Of a stretch of DNA of 64,000 bases, positions 8,440 to 17,965 are shown one piece after another (the stretch's first letter is position 1; each line of letters opens with the position of its first letter). Made by a program: the position numbers and the translations under genes. Source of the stretch: Saccharopolyspora hordei (GTDB lineage: Bacteria; Actinomycetota; Actinomycetes; Mycobacteriales; Pseudonocardiaceae). The notes beneath the pieces were generated by a model that saw nothing but the letters and a program-made list of their open reading frames with translations, was not told the DNA's origin and searched no databases. Location of the stretch: positions 5,221,001-5,285,000 of the forward strand of contig NZ_JACCFJ010000001.1 of the NCBI RefSeq assembly GCF_013410345.1. Reading direction: 5' to 3'.

Positions 8440-10116
8440 TCAGCCCCGGGTCAGTTTGCGGTGTGTCACTCGGTGCGGACGGGCCGCCTCCGCGCCCAGC
8501 CTATCGATCTTGTTCTGCTCGTAGCCCTCGAAGTTGCCCTCGAACCAGAACCACTTCGCCGGGTTCTCGTCGTCGCCCTCCCACGCGAGGATGTGGGTGG
8601 CGACGCGGTCCAGGAACCAGCGGTCGTGGGAGATGACCACGGCGCAGCCGGGGAACTGCTCGAGCGCGTTCTCCAGCGAGCTCAGGGTCTCCACGTCGAG
8701 GTCGTTGGTCGGCTCGTCCAGCAGGATCAGGTTGCCGCCCTCCTTGAGGGTCAGCGCCAGGTTGAGCCGGTTGCGCTCACCACCGGAGAGCACGCCGGCC
8801 GGCTTCTGCTGGTCCGGGCCCTTGAAGCCGAACGCGCTCACGTAGGCGCGCGACGGCATCTCGACCTGACCGACCTGGATGTAGTCCAGTCCGTCGGAGA
8901 CGACCTCCCAGACGGTCTTCTCCGGGTCGATGTTCTCGCGGTTCTGGTCGACGTAGGACAGCTTGACGGTGTCGCCGATCTTGACCGTCCCGGCGTCCGG
9001 CTCCTCCAGCCCCACGATGGTCTTGAACAGCGTCGTCTTGCCGACGCCGTTCGGGCCGATGACGCCCACGATGCCGTTGCGCGGGAGGCTGAACGACAGG
9101 TCGTCGATGAGCAGGTTGTCGCCGAAGCCCTTCTTGAGGTGTTCCACCTCGACCACGACGTTGCCCAGGCGCGGCCCCGGCGGGATCTGGATCTCCTCGA
9201 AGTCGAGCTTGCGGGTCTTCTCCGCCTCGGCGGCCATCTCCTCGTAGCGGTTCAGACGGGACCGCGACTTGGTCTGGCGCGCCTTGGCGTTGGAGCGCAC
9301 CCACTCCAGCTCGTCCTTGAGGCGCTTCTGGAGCTTGGCGTCCCGCTTGCCCTGGACCGCCAGGCGCTCGGCCTTCTTCTCCAGGTAGGTGGAGTAGTTG
9401 CCCTCGTACGGGTAGGTCCGGCCTCGGTCCAGCTCGAGGATCCAACCCGCGACGTTGTCCAGGAAGTACCGGTCGTGGGTCACGGCGAGGACAGCGCCCG
9501 GGTAGTTCGCCAGGTACTGCTCCAGCCACAGCACGCTCTCGGCGTCGAGGTGGTTGGTCGGCTCGTCCAGCAGCAGCAGGTCCGGCTTGCTCAGCAGCAG
9601 CTTGCAGAGGGCGACCCGACGCCGTTCACCACCGGAGAGGTGCTTGACCTCCGCGTCCGGCGGCGGGCACCGCAGCGCGTCCATGGCTTGCTCCAGCTGG
9701 GAGTCCAGTTCCCACGCGTCGGCGTGGTCCAGGTCCTCCTGGAGCTTGCCCATCTCCTCCATCAGCTCGTCGGAGTAGTCGGTCGCGAGCTGCTCGGCGA
9801 TCTCGTTGAAGCGGTTCAGCTTCTGCTTGATCTCGCCGACGCCCTCCTCGACGTTGCCGAGGACCGTCTTCTCCTCGTTGAGCGGAGGTTCCTGCTGCAT
9901 GATGCCGACCGTGTAGCCCGGCGACAGGAACGCCTCACCGTTGTTCGGCTGGTCGAGTCCCGCCATGATGCGCAGCACGGTCGACTTGCCAGCCCCGTTG
10001 GGCCCGACGACGCCGATCTTGGCGCCCGGGTAGAACTGGATCGTCGCGTTGTCGAGGATGACCTTGTCACCATGCGTCTTGCGCACGTTCTTCATGGTGT
10101 AGATGAACTCGGCCAT
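8440..10116 (-). CDS. ettA: Energy-dependent translational throttle protein EttA (ABC-F ATPase)
   Basis: Soluble ABC-F protein of 558 residues that binds the ribosomal E site and gates entry into elongation according to ATP/ADP. Two ABC cassettes are visible. The first has Walker A GPNGAGKST (about residue 39), signature LSGGERRRVALCKLL and Walker B LLLLDEPTNHLD. The linker carries the basic P-site tRNA interaction segment (KAERLAVQGKRDAKLQ to KARQTKSRSRLNRYEEM). The second has GPNGVGKTT, signature LSGGERNRLNLALTL and LILLDEPTNDLD. Length matches E. coli EttA (555). The ATG at 10116 gives the family start MAEFIYTMKNVRK; longer upstream readings add unrelated sequence. The large TPR-repeat protein follows 12 bp downstream. 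Confidence 0.97.
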   Translation of the reverse strand: MAEFIYTMKNVRKTHGDKVILDNATIQFYPGAKIGVVGPNGAGKSTVLRIMAGLDQPNNGEAFLSPGYTVGIMQQEPPLNEEKTVLGNVEEGVGEIKQKLNRFNEIAEQLATDYSDELMEEMGKLQEDLDHADAWELDSQLEQAMDALRCPPPDAEVKHLSGGERRRVALCKLLLSKPDLLLLDEPTNHLDAESVLWLEQYLANYPGAVLAVTHDRYFLDNVAGWILELDRGRTYPYEGNYSTYLEKKAERLAVQGKRDAKLQKRLKDELEWVRSNAKARQTKSRSRLNRYEEMAAEAEKTRKLDFEEIQIPPGPRLGNVVVEVEHLKKGFGDNLLIDDLSFSLPRNGIVGVIGPNGVGKTTLFKTIVGLEEPDAGTVKIGDTVKLSYVDQNRENIDPEKTVWEVVSDGLDYIQVGQVEMPSRAYVSAFGFKGPDQQKPAGVLSGGERNRLNLALTLKEGGNLILLDEPTNDLDVETLSSLENALEQFPGCAVVISHDRWFLDRVATHILAWEGDDENPAKWFWFEGNFEGYEQNKIDRLGAEAARPHRVTHRKLTRG

Positions 10117-10531
10117 ACTGGAATCGTAGTTGCGTCCCGTGCCGGGCCGCGCACGCGGTCCCCCAGCGCACCCCTGCCGATCTCCGCGCCCGACGCACCA
10201 GTCCCGCACCACCTCCTTCCCGCTGGCGCTCGTCGTGTGCGGCGACGATCAGCGAGCAGGCGGCGAGGGACCGACCGGCACCAGCGCCCGCACCCCTCGA
10301 CGCGGCGGCGACGCGCACGTGCGCGGGGCGTGGTGACCGCTCAGCGCGGGGCGCACGACTCCCGCGGGGACGTGGCCGGCAGCGTTCGTCTTCCCAGGCA
10401 TCTCCGTCGCCTCCCCTTCCTCGGGAAACCTCGCGGCCGATCTCCGGCGCGCACCCCCAGGTTGCCGGATCATCGCCACGCAGCGCGACGGATTTACCAC
10501 GCTCTGTGCGAACTCTGGCCGATCGGCCGAG
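10117..10531. other. Non-coding stretch between ettA and the copD/ctaG gene
   Basis: About 415 bp upstream of ettA and downstream of the CopD/CtaG gene. The short frames here have no family resemblance and no good ribosome binding site. It must contain the ettA promoter, but I cannot place it. I see no repeat, RNA or terminator that I would defend. Confidence 0.5.
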
Positions 10532-12559
10532 TCAGCTGCCCCGCTGGTCGTCCTGCCGGGCGAGCCGCTTGAGCATCTCGTTGTAGGCGGCCAGCTCCGC
10601 ATCACCGTCCGCATCGGCCTTCCGGTCCATCCTGCGGGCCGCCCGGTTGTCCGCCCGGGACCACTGCACCAGCAGCGCGAGCATGACGACCACCAGCGGG
10701 ATCTCACCGGAGGCCCACGCCAGCCCGCCGCCGAGCCGCTGGTCGGCGAGCAGGTCGGTGAGCCACGGCAGGCCGAGCCCGCGGTAGAAGTCCCCGCCGA
10801 TCACGGTCGCGGACATCATCAGCGCGATGCCGAAGAAGGCGTGGAACGGCATGGACGCGAAGACCAGCCCGACCTTGCCCATCGGCGGCAGCGGCCGCGG
10901 CGCGGGGTCGATCCCGATCACCGGCCAGTAGAAGACGTAGCCGACCAGCAGGAAGTGCGCGTTCATCGCCAGGTGCGCCCAGTGCTCGGTGAGCGCCACG
11001 TCGAACAGCCCGGTGAAGTACAGGGCGTAGAACGACCCCACGAACAGCACCAGCGCGACGATCGGGTTGGTGAGCCACCGCGTCACCGGGGAGTGCACGA
11101 ACGCCAGCAGCCACTCCCGCGGCCCCGGGGGCCGCCCCTTGCCCGCGGGCTTGAACACCCGCAGCGCCAGCGAGGTCGGCCCGGCCAGCACCAGCAGCAC
11201 CGGGGCCAGCATGGACAGCAGCATGTGCTGCCCCATGTGCACGCTGAACACCGCGGGGGCGTACTTGCCGATGCCCGACGAGGTGGCCACCAGCAGCGTC
11301 GCGCAGCCGCACAGCCAGGCGACGGTGCGCCCGACCGGCCACTGGTCGCCGCGCTGCCGCAGCCGGCGCACGCCCACCAGGTAGAGCGCGGCCATGACCA
11401 GCGCGAGAGTGCCGTAGACCAGGTCGAACCGCCAGTCGAACAGCAGGCGGGAGGCGTCCGGCGGCTCCGGCAGCGGGTAGCCGACCAGCAGCTCGACCCG
11501 GTCCGGGACCGCTCGCGCCACCTCGTCCGGCGGAGGGGTGCGCCCGAGCGCGACGGCGATGCCGAGGGTGGCGAACATGACCAGCGCCTCGACCGCCCCG
11601 AGCCGCAGCAGCGCCGCCGCGCCACTCCGCTCCTCGATGCGCCGCACCACGCTGCGCCGCTGCACGTACCCGAACACGCCGAGCACCACCAGCGCGACGA
11701 TCTTGAGCAGCAGGAGCAGGCCGTAGGTGGTGGTGAACAGCTGCCCCGGGGTCATCCGCACCAGCGCGTTGATCACCCCGGACAGCGCCATCGCCGCCCA
11801 GCACACCAGCGCGACCAGCGAGAACCGCCGCGCGACCAGCGGCAGGTGCGCACCGCCGCGGGCGGCGTGCGCCACCAGCGCCACTAGGCCGCCGACCCAC
11901 AGCGCCGCGCCGAAGAGGTGGAACAGCAGGCTGTTGGTGGCGACGTCGTGCGCACCGCCCGAGGCGGAGTGACCGGTGGCGATCACCGGGAACAGGCCGA
12001 GCAGGCCCAGGCCGAAGGCGACGACCGTCCAGCCCCACGACAGCACGGCGCGGCAGACCAGCACCACCACGAAGGCGATCACCGCGGTGATGACCCACGC
12101 CTTCGCCTGCTCCAGCGCGTCCACCAGCCCGAACAGGACCTCGGTGTCGAGCACGTCCCCCACCGGCCGCCCGGTGGCGTCGGCGGCGAGGAACGGCACC
12201 ACCAGGACCGCGCCCACGCACCACACCGCACCGGCCCAGCTGGCCGCGCGGACCGCGGCGTAGCCGTCCGCGGCCAGCGCACCCGAGCGCTGCGCGGGGA
12301 TGCCGAACGCGGCGAGCAGCAGCGACCCGATGCACACGACCGCACCGACTTCCGCGACCACCCGCACCACCGGCAGCCCGTACTGGGTGAGCGGTCCGGG
12401 GTCCGGCAGCCCCAGGAGCGCGTAGGAGGCGCCCGCGGAGAGCGCGGTCAGCGCGGCGGCGACGAGGGCGGCCAACACGGCGGCGGTGACGATCAGCACA
12501 CCCACGGAGCTGGACGGACGCCGTTCCGGTGCGTTTTCCTGAGCGGTCTCGGATGGCAC
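10532..12559 (-). CDS. Fused copper resistance CopD / cytochrome c oxidase assembly CtaG membrane protein
   Basis: Integral membrane protein of 675 residues. The N-terminal half (about 15-330) has eight or nine hydrophobic segments and a CopD-type domain (for example FHLFGAALWVGGLVALV with the conserved His-Trp). The C-terminal half (about 350-640) is the caa3_CtaG family, with its hallmark HMGQHMLLSMLAPVLL and the MNAHFLLVGYVFYWPVIG segment. The family is associated with copper import and delivery to heme-copper oxidase. Start is GTG 12559 (MPSETAQENAPERR), and a proline/arginine-rich cytoplasmic tail precedes the first membrane helix. It is divergent from the DUF3558 lipoprotein gene. heme O synthase, also needed for oxidase assembly, is 15 kb away. 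Confidence 0.9.
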   Translation of the reverse strand: MPSETAQENAPERRPSSSVGVLIVTAAVLAALVAAALTALSAGASYALLGLPDPGPLTQYGLPVVRVVAEVGAVVCIGSLLLAAFGIPAQRSGALAADGYAAVRAASWAGAVWCVGAVLVVPFLAADATGRPVGDVLDTEVLFGLVDALEQAKAWVITAVIAFVVVLVCRAVLSWGWTVVAFGLGLLGLFPVIATGHSASGGAHDVATNSLLFHLFGAALWVGGLVALVAHAARGGAHLPLVARRFSLVALVCWAAMALSGVINALVRMTPGQLFTTTYGLLLLLKIVALVVLGVFGYVQRRSVVRRIEERSGAAALLRLGAVEALVMFATLGIAVALGRTPPPDEVARAVPDRVELLVGYPLPEPPDASRLLFDWRFDLVYGTLALVMAALYLVGVRRLRQRGDQWPVGRTVAWLCGCATLLVATSSGIGKYAPAVFSVHMGQHMLLSMLAPVLLVLAGPTSLALRVFKPAGKGRPPGPREWLLAFVHSPVTRWLTNPIVALVLFVGSFYALYFTGLFDVALTEHWAHLAMNAHFLLVGYVFYWPVIGIDPAPRPLPPMGKVGLVFASMPFHAFFGIALMMSATVIGGDFYRGLGLPWLTDLLADQRLGGGLAWASGEIPLVVVMLALLVQWSRADNRAARRMDRKADADGDAELAAYNEMLKRLARQDDQRGS

Positions 12560-12651
12560 ACACCGAGCGTAACCGTCGAGGCGGTTCGTCCCTTCGCAGG
12601 ATGCCTCGCCGGCTGGTGATCTGTGCCGCGGTGGACCGCTACGGTAACGCC

Positions 12652-13194
12652 GTGATCGCTGTTCGCCGCAGTGCGCCGCTGCTGCTCCTGTGCGCCGTCA
12701 CCGCCTGCTCGACGCCGGTGCCCGGCGAGCCGGTCCCGGCCGTCGGGTTCCAGGAGCCGCCGACGAGAGCCACCGCGGTCGGGCAGCACTCGCTCCCCGC
12801 CAGCGTCGACCCGTGCACGCTGCTGACCCCCGAGGACCTGGTGGCGCTCGGCGGCACCGCGGGGCCGCCCCGCCCGGACCAGCCGATGCCGGGGGTGTGC
12901 AGCTACCCGCTGACCAGCGCGCCGGCGAACGCCGCGGCGGTGGGCCTCTACCACCCGCTCGAGGTGGTCGCGGCACGCCAGCCGGGCGGGGTGGCGGTGG
13001 AGGTCGAGGGCAGATCGGCCTGGCTGTACTGCGAGCTGGTCGACGGGCACCAGACCTGCACCGCCACCACCGCGCTCGCGCCCGACCGCTCGTTGCTGAC
13101 CATGCTGACCGTCGAGGGCGCCTCCGCCGCGGACACCACCGACCACCTGTTCGGGTTGACCACGGCGGCGTTGCACCGCCTGACATCGCGCTGA
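12652..13194 (+). CDS. DUF3558-family lipoprotein
   Basis: Predicted 180-residue secreted lipoprotein. The GTG at 12652 gives a short basic n-region, a hydrophobic core APLLLLCAV and a lipobox ending VTAC (Cys about residue 20). Upstream in-frame starts would bury this signal. The mature part has DUF3558 features: PCTLLTPEDLVALGG near the start, then GVCSYPL, and a second Cys pair in WLYCELVDGHQTC. The family is widespread in actinomycetes with no established function. It is transcribed divergently from the CopD/CtaG gene, and the tRNA-Arg gene follows 144 bp downstream. Confidence 0.8.
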   Translation: MIAVRRSAPLLLLCAVTACSTPVPGEPVPAVGFQEPPTRATAVGQHSLPASVDPCTLLTPEDLVALGGTAGPPRPDQPMPGVCSYPLTSAPANAAAVGLYHPLEVVAARQPGGVAVEVEGRSAWLYCELVDGHQTCTATTALAPDRSLLTMLTVEGASAADTTDHLFGLTTAALHRLTSR

Positions 13195-13338
13195 CCTGCG
13201 AGGACGCCTGTCGTTACGGTTCTGGGTCTTCGATCAGCTTGCCGTTCGGTACCGGGTCGGCAACGGTGCGGCGTCGATGCAACGGCCAGGACCGCTGCCC
13301 GCTACCCTGCATGCTTGCAGCTCAGCGGAGCACACCAT

Positions 13339-13412
13339 GCCCCCATAGCTCAGCTGGATAGAGCGGAGGACTTCTAATCCTTAGGTCGCAGGTTCGAGTC
13401 CTGCTGGGGGCG
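13339..13412 (+). tRNA. tRNA-Arg (anticodon TCT)
   Basis: A 74-nt cloverleaf. The acceptor stem is GCCCCCA pairing with TGGGGGC (13405-13411), with discriminator G. The D arm is GCTC...GAGC. The anticodon arm is GAGGA-CTTCTAA-TCCTT, and the T arm is GCAGG-TTCGAGT-CCTGC. Anticodon TCT reads AGA, a rare codon in this GC-rich genome. CCA is not encoded. Confidence 0.96.
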
Positions 13413-13615
13413 CAACACCGCAGGTGAGGCGCGAGGGACCGGACCCCGTCAAGATCAACTCTCACCTTACCCCCACCTCTGCGCCCGGCTGCGCCCCCGT
13501 CACCCGCGCGCGAGGTCGGCGGGGTGGCCGCTGGGGCACCTGGTGCGGAACATCCCGGCGGTGAGCCGGGTTGCTGGGTGTGGAGGTCCCGGCCGCACTC
13601 GCCAGGAGGACGATC

Positions 13616-14047
13616 ATGACTGCTTCCTCGTTCGACCCGCGTGACCTGCTCGCGAAGAGCCGGCTCGGCGTGCTCGCCACGATCAAGTCCGACGGTGTCC
13701 CCCAGCTCTCCCCCGTGACGCCGTACTACGACCGGGAGGCCGAGGTCGTGCTCATCTCGACGACCGAGGGACGGGCCAAGACGGCCAACCTGCGGCGGGA
13801 CCCGCGTGCCGCGCTCGAGGTCACCAGTCCCGACGGCACCGCCTGGGCCACCGCCGAGGGAACGGTGACGCTCACGGGCCCGGGCACCGATCCGCACGGC
13901 CCCGAGGTCGAGGCACTGGTGGGCTACTACCGCCGCGCGGCCGGCGAGCACCCGGACTGGGACGAGTACCGGTCGGTGATGGTCTCCGACCGCAGGGTGC
14001 TGGTCACCTTGGCGGTCTCCCGGGTCTACGGCGCCAGGATCCGCTGA
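13616..14047 (+). CDS. PPOX-class F420-dependent oxidoreductase
   Basis: A 143-residue single-domain split-barrel flavin/deazaflavin enzyme. MTASSFDPRDLLAKSRLGVL, then IKSDGVPQLSPVTPYYD and GRAKTANLRRDPRAAL, are typical of the F420-binding pyridoxamine-oxidase-like subfamily (the KTANLRRDPR stretch contacts the cofactor phosphates). The ATG at 13616 is preceded by AGGAGGA seven bases upstream, which fixes the start. It is convergent with the broken csb2 remnant 50 bp downstream. The physiological substrate cannot be told from sequence. Confidence 0.88.
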   Translation: MTASSFDPRDLLAKSRLGVLATIKSDGVPQLSPVTPYYDREAEVVLISTTEGRAKTANLRRDPRAALEVTSPDGTAWATAEGTVTLTGPGTDPHGPEVEALVGYYRRAAGEHPDWDEYRSVMVSDRRVLVTLAVSRVYGARIR

Positions 14048-14096
14048 GCGGCGCAGGATCGCCCGCGGCGGCACGGTTTGCGAGGCCTGACCGGTC

Positions 14097-14772
14097 CTAG
14101 CGCCGGGGCGCGAGGAGGCCCATCCGAGGTACCGCTGCGCGCCCAGCACGACCGGGCCGCGGACCGGTTCGGGGAACTCCAGCAGGACGTGCAGGAACGG
14201 CCGCGGCACCTTCTCCTGCCGCGCCAGGTCCCGCCGCCCGAGGAACGCCCCACCCCGCAACATCGGATCCCGCCCGGTCACGACGGAGGTCGGCGCAGGC
14301 AGACCGACCCGTGCACAGGCACGGCTGATCTCGGCCTCTTCCCCGTCACGACCGAAGAACCGGTCCAGCACCATCGGCGTCACGCTCGCCCACCGCCGGG
14401 ACGGGCCGAGCCACCACTCCGGGGCCAACGGGGAGCCGGAGACGCTGCTCCGTCGGAGCCGTAGACGCGCATCGGTCAACCTGAGCTCGAAGCTGTCTGA
14501 CAGTCCTGCGTCGATCGTCTTGACGAGGTCGTCCCGCCCGCCTGGAACCAGCACGCCGACCCCGAGCACATCACCACTGGCCTCGGCGTGCCCGGCGTCG
14601 AGCAACGGGAGGCAGGCGACGTGGAGGTGGTCCTGCCGTCGTGCCCACTGATCTCCGGCGGAATGGGATCGGACACGCGGCTCATGACGGTCTTCCGCAG
14701 GCATCCGGCGACCGCTCCGGCCATCTTGCCCCGAACTCGAACGTGCTGTGGGAACGCGTGCGTGAGCATCAC
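14097..14772 (-). pseudogene. csb2: csb2 (Cas5/Cas6-like, subtype I-G/I-U) C-terminal remnant with frameshifts
   Basis: Reading right to left, one frame gives AGAVAGCLRKTVMSRVSDP then IPPEISGHDGR. About 14625 a one-base loss shifts the frame to HLHVACLPLLDAGHAEASG, DVLGVGVLVPGG, later EWWLGPSRRWASVTPMVLDR, ISRACARVGLPAP and FPEPVRGPVVLGAQRYLG. These match the C-terminal half of Csb2 (GSU0054 family), whose hallmarks are the SGH, the PL-x-x-x-GH segment, the W-x-GP-x-RRW-x-SVTP segment and the terminal RGPV-LGA-RY-G. At about 14120 restoring one base gives RYLGMGLLAPRR and a TAG at 14097-14099, so there is a second frameshift. The N-terminal half of this roughly 450-500-residue family is missing. 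Family recognition is by eye. Confidence 0.75.
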
Positions 14773-15338
14773 GCGGCACCGGTCCGGACGTTCTGGACGC
14801 CGGTCGGCGGCGAGGAGAGGATCGGGGCGTGGTGCGTGTGCCGGCGGAACGCACTGCCGTGCTGCATGATCCGAGACTCATGGTCAACCGGCCGGTCACA
14901 TGGGCGAACACCGCAGAAGTTGGCGATTGCACCATGTCGATCGGACGAGCTGCGCTCGTGTTCCACAGATCAGACGAGCGGTTCCGGTCGCGGTCCACGG
15001 GGTTGGAGGAGCCCGAGCCCTCCACGGCCGGTCTCCGGCGCATCCTGCACTGACAAAGCGACCGCGTCAGCGTCACGACGTCATGCGTCCATGAGGTCAT
15101 GAGACCTCACAGCCGACTGCGCCGAGGCCAGGTTCGGAAACCGGATCGAACGATCTGGCACACCGACACGTCACGCGGGGCGTGGCCGCCAATCCGGAAG
15201 AGCTTCATCCGACTCTTCCCGCGGCGTCTGAGGACAGCCTCGGCATCGGCCAAGGCGCAACCTGGGCGGATCTGCGACAACCCCACCTGATCGAGCGATG
15301 AAACGCGTGTTCGACGCTGGCAGTGTGGAGGTGTGGAC
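14773..15338. other. Unassigned stretch between the csb2 remnant and the HNH gene
   Basis: About 565 bp. In a subtype I-G operon the gene upstream of csb2 (csb1/cas7) would fall here on the minus strand, but I find no convincing Csb1 residues in any frame. The frames that cross it are shadows or disrupted. It could be further decayed cas sequence or the promoter region of the HNH gene. Confidence 0.4.
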
Positions 15339-16694
15339 GTGTTGGCGTTGGTGTCGCGGTCGAGTGTGGACGGTGGGTGTGCACAGTCGACGATGGCGGC
15401 GTGCTCGGATGCCGAACTGGAGGCGGTGATCCGCGATGCCGAGGCCGTGATGCGCGCTGCGATGGCGTTGCAGGTGCAGGCGATCGCCGAAGCCGAGGAC
15501 CGTGGTCTCCCGGCCGAGCAGGGAGCCCGCACGACCGAGACGTGGGTGCAGGAGAAGCTGAACATCGCCGGCGGGGAGGCGAAGACCCGGGTCCTGGTGG
15601 CGCGGAAGGCGACCGACCACACCACGCTGCACGGCGAGCCGATCCCCGCAGAACTTCCGGCGACCGCCCGGGCGATCAGCACCGGTGCGATCACGGTGGC
15701 GCACGCGCGAGTGATCATCGACGGCGTTCGGCGGATGGAGCCGGTCAGCACGCCCGCTGAGCAGCGGCAGGCCGAGGCCGTGCTCGCTGACTGGGCTCGC
15801 GGGTTCTCCCCGCACGAGTTGGCGAAGCTGGCGGAGCGGATCCGCTACTGCTTCGACCAGGACGGCGCCTACCGCGACGAGCAGACCCAGCACCGGCTGC
15901 GGGAGCTGCACTACGGCACGGCAGCCGACGGCATGACGGTGGTCAACGCCCGTCTCGACCGGGAGACCGGGGCGAAGTTCCGCGCGGCCCTCGAACCCCT
16001 CGCCGCACCGCGCCCTGCGGAGGACGGCGAACCCGATCCGCGCACGCCCGGTCAGCGCAACGCCGACGCCCTCGACGCGCTGCTGGACATCGCCCTCGGC
16101 TCAGACCGCCTGCCGCGCGCCGGCGGCCAGCGCCCGCACCTCACGGTGACCATCGACTTCGACGACCTCACCCGCGCGCTCCGCACCGAGCAGCCCGGCC
16201 TTCCCGGCACCCTGACGGCGAACGGTCAGCCCATCACCGCGGAGAACGTCCGGCGCCTGGCCTGCGACGCCGAAGTCCTGCCGGTCGTCCTCGGCAGCGA
16301 CAGCCTCCCCCTCGACATCGGCCGCGCACAGCGCACCGCACCGCCGCACCTGCGGGCCGCACTCCTGGCACGGGACGGCACGTGCGCGTTCCCGTCCTGC
16401 GACCACCCGCCGGGCACCCCCGACGCCCACCACATCACGAGCTGGATCGACGGCGGCGCCACCGACCTGTCGAACCTCGTCATGCTCTGCGGCCACCACC
16501 ACAGGGCCGTCCACCACCAGCACTGGCAGATCACCGTCGAAGACGGCCGCCCGATCTTCACCCCACCGCCCACCATCGACCCCACCCGCCGACCGCGCCC
16601 CGGAGGCCGCCCCACCAGCACCGACCACACCACCCTCCTCCGCCAGGTCATCCCCCGACCACGCCAACCGGAGGCCACACCCGCCCACACCTGA
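15339..16694 (+). CDS. DUF222 / HNH endonuclease domain protein (13E12 family)
   Basis: A 451-residue protein. The N-terminal two-thirds is the helical DUF222 domain (MAACSDAELEAVIRDAEAVM, then ISTGAITVAHARVI). A C-terminal HNH nuclease motif follows: CAFPSCDHPPGTPDAHHITS, DGGATDLSNLVMLCGHHHRA and the final VHHQHW, giving the Cys pair, the His-His-Ile, the Asn and the terminal CxxHH metal and catalytic residues. GTG 15339 is chosen over GTG 15333 because GGAGG at 15327-15331 is seven bases from 15339 and only one from 15333. These genes are multi-copy and often mobile-associated in actinobacteria (the REP13E12 group in mycobacteria). Here it sits between the broken cas gene and the CRISPR arrays. 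Confidence 0.88.
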   Translation: MLALVSRSSVDGGCAQSTMAACSDAELEAVIRDAEAVMRAAMALQVQAIAEAEDRGLPAEQGARTTETWVQEKLNIAGGEAKTRVLVARKATDHTTLHGEPIPAELPATARAISTGAITVAHARVIIDGVRRMEPVSTPAEQRQAEAVLADWARGFSPHELAKLAERIRYCFDQDGAYRDEQTQHRLRELHYGTAADGMTVVNARLDRETGAKFRAALEPLAAPRPAEDGEPDPRTPGQRNADALDALLDIALGSDRLPRAGGQRPHLTVTIDFDDLTRALRTEQPGLPGTLTANGQPITAENVRRLACDAEVLPVVLGSDSLPLDIGRAQRTAPPHLRAALLARDGTCAFPSCDHPPGTPDAHHITSWIDGGATDLSNLVMLCGHHHRAVHHQHWQITVEDGRPIFTPPPTIDPTRRPRPGGRPTSTDHTTLLRQVIPRPRQPEATPAHT

Positions 16695-16772
16695 GCCGCC
16701 CCACCCCCGGGACGGCCACCCCCGCACGCCTTGGAACAGGCGCGAGCGGTCCGGCGCGAAGCGGCCCGGGCA

Positions 16773-16917
16773 CGAACCGCTCGCGGGACAAAACAGCAGG
16801 TCAACGGCGGCATAGCAGCTGTGTAAGATCGAACCGCGACTCGCGAGCGATCTCCAACCGAGACCGCTCGCGGTGATCTTTGAAACCGCAGCTCAGAAGG
16901 CCCGTAATCGCCAAGCA
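16773..16917 (+). promoter_or_regulatory. CRISPR leader of array 1 (copy 1 of a duplicated leader)
   Basis: About 140 bp immediately before the first repeat. It is clearly homologous to 17966-18116, immediately before array 2: shared blocks include GCAGGTCA, AAGATCGAAC, GAGCGATCTCCA, GACCGCTCGCG and TGATCTTTGAAACC. Conservation next to the first repeat, and decay of the far repeat, argue that this is the leader and that the arrays read on the plus strand. Confidence 0.65.
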
Positions 16918-17171
16918 GTGTCACCGGCTCTCGCAGCCGGTCCCCATTGAGGCGGGCAGTCGGTCCACATCCGCTCCTCGCCGAGTGCCTTGTGTCACCG
17001 GCTCTCACAGCCGGTCCCCATTGAGGCCCGTAGGCGCGGGCGGCGCCGATACCCCGGTTCTGGTGTCACCGGCTCTTCAGACCGGTCCCCATCGAGGCTG
17101 GGACACGAAGTGGCAGATGTAGCCGACGATGGTCAGCGTCACCGGCTCTCGAAGCCGTCCCCCTTGGCGTG
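16918..17171 (+). CRISPR. Short CRISPR array 1: four 36-bp repeats, three spacers
   Basis: Repeats lie at 16918-16953, 16992-17027, 17063-17098 and 17136-17171, with spacers of 38, 35 and 37 bp that share no similarity. The repeat reads GTGTCACCGGCT, a five-base loop, then AGCCGGTCCCCATTGAGGC. ACCGGCT and AGCCGGT form a 7-bp hairpin. The first two copies are nearly identical; copy 3 has several changes and copy 4 is degenerate after the stem, as expected at the leader-distal end. No intact cas gene is in the window. The csb2 remnant at 14097-14772 suggests subtype I-G (formerly I-U). Confidence 0.85.
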
Positions 17172-17965
17172 CCCTTGCGCTTCTTCGCTCCTCGCAGTCG
17201 AGTAGGGCCGTCACCAGCCAAGCTGGGCCGCCCCTGCGCATGCCTCGGCCCGACGCGGCTTTTCCTCCTCCAGGAACGCGCCGGTGCTGCTCTCAGTTCT
17301 GACCCCCTCGTGCGCCAACGACAAGGACGGCTGGCGTGTTGCCACACGGCACGTCGACCATCAGTCGACTTCCGCTCGTGCCAGTCAGTTTCAGCGATCG
17401 TCGGCGCATCTTGGCAGTTCGTCCCCAGTGGACGTGGCAGATCCAATCCTCGATGTGTTGCACGACCTGCCTCGCTCCCTTGGCGTGTGCCGACACCGCA
17501 CAGTCGGGAGCGGCTCACGTGGCAACCTCCCGGCCTGTCACGAGAGTTCACGCCCGCAAACCTCAAGAGTCATCACTCGCCACTGTGGCATCAGCGCCCC
17601 ACGCGACCCGGCCGTAGGAGCGCCGTGGGCCATGCTTGCAGCTGAACCGCTCGCACTCACCGGGCATCACCACCGCCGCGCGAGCTTCGACCGGGTCGAC
17701 CCATCCGCGCGCCACCTGAACCCGACCTCGTCACGGGGGCCGCACTGATCGAGCACGGCCAAGGCTGGGCATGGCGCCAGAGGGGACAGCGGAGCAGACG
17801 TCCCCGTCACGGCCGCCGATCGCGTGCGAGGGTGGTGCAGGAGGCAGTGTCGGTGCCGTCAAGCCGCTCGACCCACTGACGGGACGCCTCCCCGCGGGGA
17901 GCCGCTTTCAGGTTCTTACCTCCAGACGCCCGAAGGCCGGTGCGAGCACCCCAACGCGAACCTCC
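17172..17965. other. Unassigned stretch between the two CRISPR arrays
   Basis: About 800 bp lying between array 1 and the second leader. Several frames are open but none has a clear start with a ribosome binding site or a recognisable family. Base composition is slightly lower in GC than the flanking genes, with more A/T-containing codons, which fits an inserted or decayed segment. I see no terminal inverted repeats that would mark an insertion sequence. Confidence 0.4.

Noticed and set aside
13339..13412. tRNA-Arg as the attachment site of an integrated element covering 13400-18600
   Set aside because: The region beyond is accessory, but I find no second copy of the tRNA 3' end, and no integrase in the window.
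13322..15100. A single 592-codon minus-strand gene
   Set aside because: The open frame runs through the tRNA-Arg and the PPOX gene. Only its middle part has family content (Csb2), and the adjacent frame carries the rest, so it is a frameshifted remnant.
17066..17566. 166-codon minus-strand frame overlapping array 1
   Set aside because: It crosses the CRISPR repeats, has no family resemblance, and no ribosome binding site.
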